DNA from: an uncultured Eubacteriales bacterium
GTDB lineage: Bacteria; Bacillota; Clostridia; UMGS1883
Direction of reading: 5' to 3'
Assembly: GCA_905195005.1 (NCBI GenBank)
Contig: CAJJUC010000006.1
Location: 1-33,176 of the forward strand
Length of the DNA: 33,176 nucleotides
In this document: positions 32,687 to 33,176 of the stretch, one piece after another
How the letters are laid out: each line of letters starts with the position of its first letter
Position numbering within the stretch: position 1 is the first letter of the stretch
Program-made: the position numbers and the translations under genes
The notes under the pieces: generated by a model
The model's database searches: none
The model's input: the letters and a program-made list of their open reading frames with translations, nothing else
Told to the model about the DNA's origin: nothing

Positions 32687-33176
32687 ATGAAGAAAGCGGT
32701 TTCGGGGAAGCTGATTTCAAGAATAATATCAATAGCGTTATGCTTTTCCGTAATGCTGACCGAGTCTGCATTTGCAGACTCCGGCAGCGCCGCCGGTTCG
32801 GCGGATTTGAAGGCGATAAATATCGGAGATTTTGAAGTTCCCCTCCAATCGGGAGTTACGGACTACACGGCTTTCGTTCCGTATATTTATCATGAAAGTG
32901 ATTTTGACACAATTGAGGTTCCCGAGGCTGAGGTGTGGACAGAAGATCCTTCCGCAGTATTTGACGTGACCTATCCCGACAGTGCCGACGGCGGTGTGAT
33001 AACCGTAACCGTTGAGAACGGTTCAAATGTGAGGGACTATAATTTCACTTTGGAGCCTGTGGGAAAAAACTATTATTTAAACGGTAATATGGAGCAGCAG
33101 CAAAACTGGACATATCACGGCCAGGGAGCAAGCAGCTTTGATTATGTGGCGGACAAGACTTATGTCGGCGCCGGGA
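32687..33176 (+). CDS. Secreted module protein, 5' part (cut by the window end)
   Basis: Only the first 163 codons are present and no stop is reached. A signal peptide (about residues 1-31, hydrophobic ISRIISIALCFSVML, cleavage near AFA-DS) is followed by a cadherin-like domain (LKAINIGDFEVPLQSG, DYTAFVPYIYHESDFD) and the start of a CBM4/9-like jelly roll (YYLNGNMEQQQNWTYHGQGA). It is a fourth copy of the unit found in the two upstream proteins, closest to that of the gene at 26338 in its first half. GAAAGGAG precedes the ATG by nine bases, 27 bases after the previous stop. TCTCC (32661-32665) could pair with GGAGA (32676-32680) and cover the ribosome site. Whether a catalytic domain follows cannot be seen. 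Confidence 0.88.
   Translation, partial: MKKAVSGKLISRIISIALCFSVMLTESAFADSGSAAGSADLKAINIGDFEVPLQSGVTDYTAFVPYIYHESDFDTIEVPEAEVWTEDPSAVFDVTYPDSADGGVITVTVENGSNVRDYNFTLEPVGKNYYLNGNMEQQQNWTYHGQGASSFDYVADKTYVGAG
33122..33176 (+). repeat. 55-bp exact direct repeat, copy 2 (window end)
   Basis: Identical over all 55 bases to 31547-31601, with a different base directly before it. The window stops inside this match, so its true length is unknown. Confidence 0.95.

Noticed and set aside
1..33176. CRISPR arrays, rRNA genes, insertion sequences, toxin-antitoxin or phage-defence genes
   Set aside because: No regularly spaced short repeats, transposase motifs or terminal inverted repeats, rRNA signatures or defence-type domains were seen. 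The only mobile-element trace is the truncated integrase.

Overview
The window looks like a metagenome-style contig from an anaerobic, plant-glycan-using member of the Clostridia (Bacillota). This rests on strong AGGAGG-type ribosome binding sites, a PyrR-type RNA attenuator, the PyrD(B)/PyrK dihydroorotate dehydrogenase pair, LplB/YtcP-type sugar permeases, a DUF11 'conserved repeat' protein and a copper-amine-oxidase-like stalk domain. No gene gives a species name. The GC level is moderate and fairly even.

Layout. (1) 1-971: 3' part of an unknown protein rich in beta-strand. (2) 985-6738: a complete pyrimidine operon, pyrC-K-D-F-E-B-I, with a consensus promoter and a PyrR attenuator. The genes touch or overlap. 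carAB and pyrR are not in the window. (3) 6858-7773: a DUF11 repeat protein and a hairpin. (4) 7823-8510: tRNA-Leu(CAA) with its promoter and terminator, followed by a 5'-truncated tyrosine integrase, probably the scar of a lost integrative element. (5) 8559-13136: a decaying sugar locus. A minus-strand operon holds a GH38 alpha-mannosidase pseudogene (in-frame amber codon plus missing catalytic region), a HAD hydrolase and an MFS transporter. Across the promoter lies a 5'-truncated MFS gene of the organophosphate:phosphate antiporter type. (6) 13190-15196: an intact GH36 alpha-galactosidase on the minus strand. (7) 15378 to the end: a roughly 18-kb plus-strand operon with a GH39 glycosidase, LplB-type permease, a 1125-aa unknown protein (candidate new glycoside hydrolase), YtcP-type permease, lipoprotein solute-binding protein, two secreted right-handed beta-helix proteins (GH141-like), and two secreted proteins built of repeated modules, the last cut by the window end.

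How it works together. Secreted beta-helix enzymes and module proteins would bind or cut a complex polysaccharide outside the cell. The lipoprotein and two permeases would import oligosaccharides, using an ATPase encoded elsewhere. Cytoplasmic GH39, GH36 and the 1125-aa protein would finish degradation. The most notable regulatory signal is that the two divergent intergenic regions (12478-12677 and 15197-15377) carry the same bidirectional promoter. A 25-bp box matches at 23 of 25 positions, and all four promoters sit at identical distances from it, so the decayed mannosidase locus and the live galactosidase/GH39 locus look like one regulon.

The window ends inside a sequence repeated exactly (55 bp) 1.5 kb upstream, so the right end is probably an assembly break at a module repeat rather than a biological boundary.
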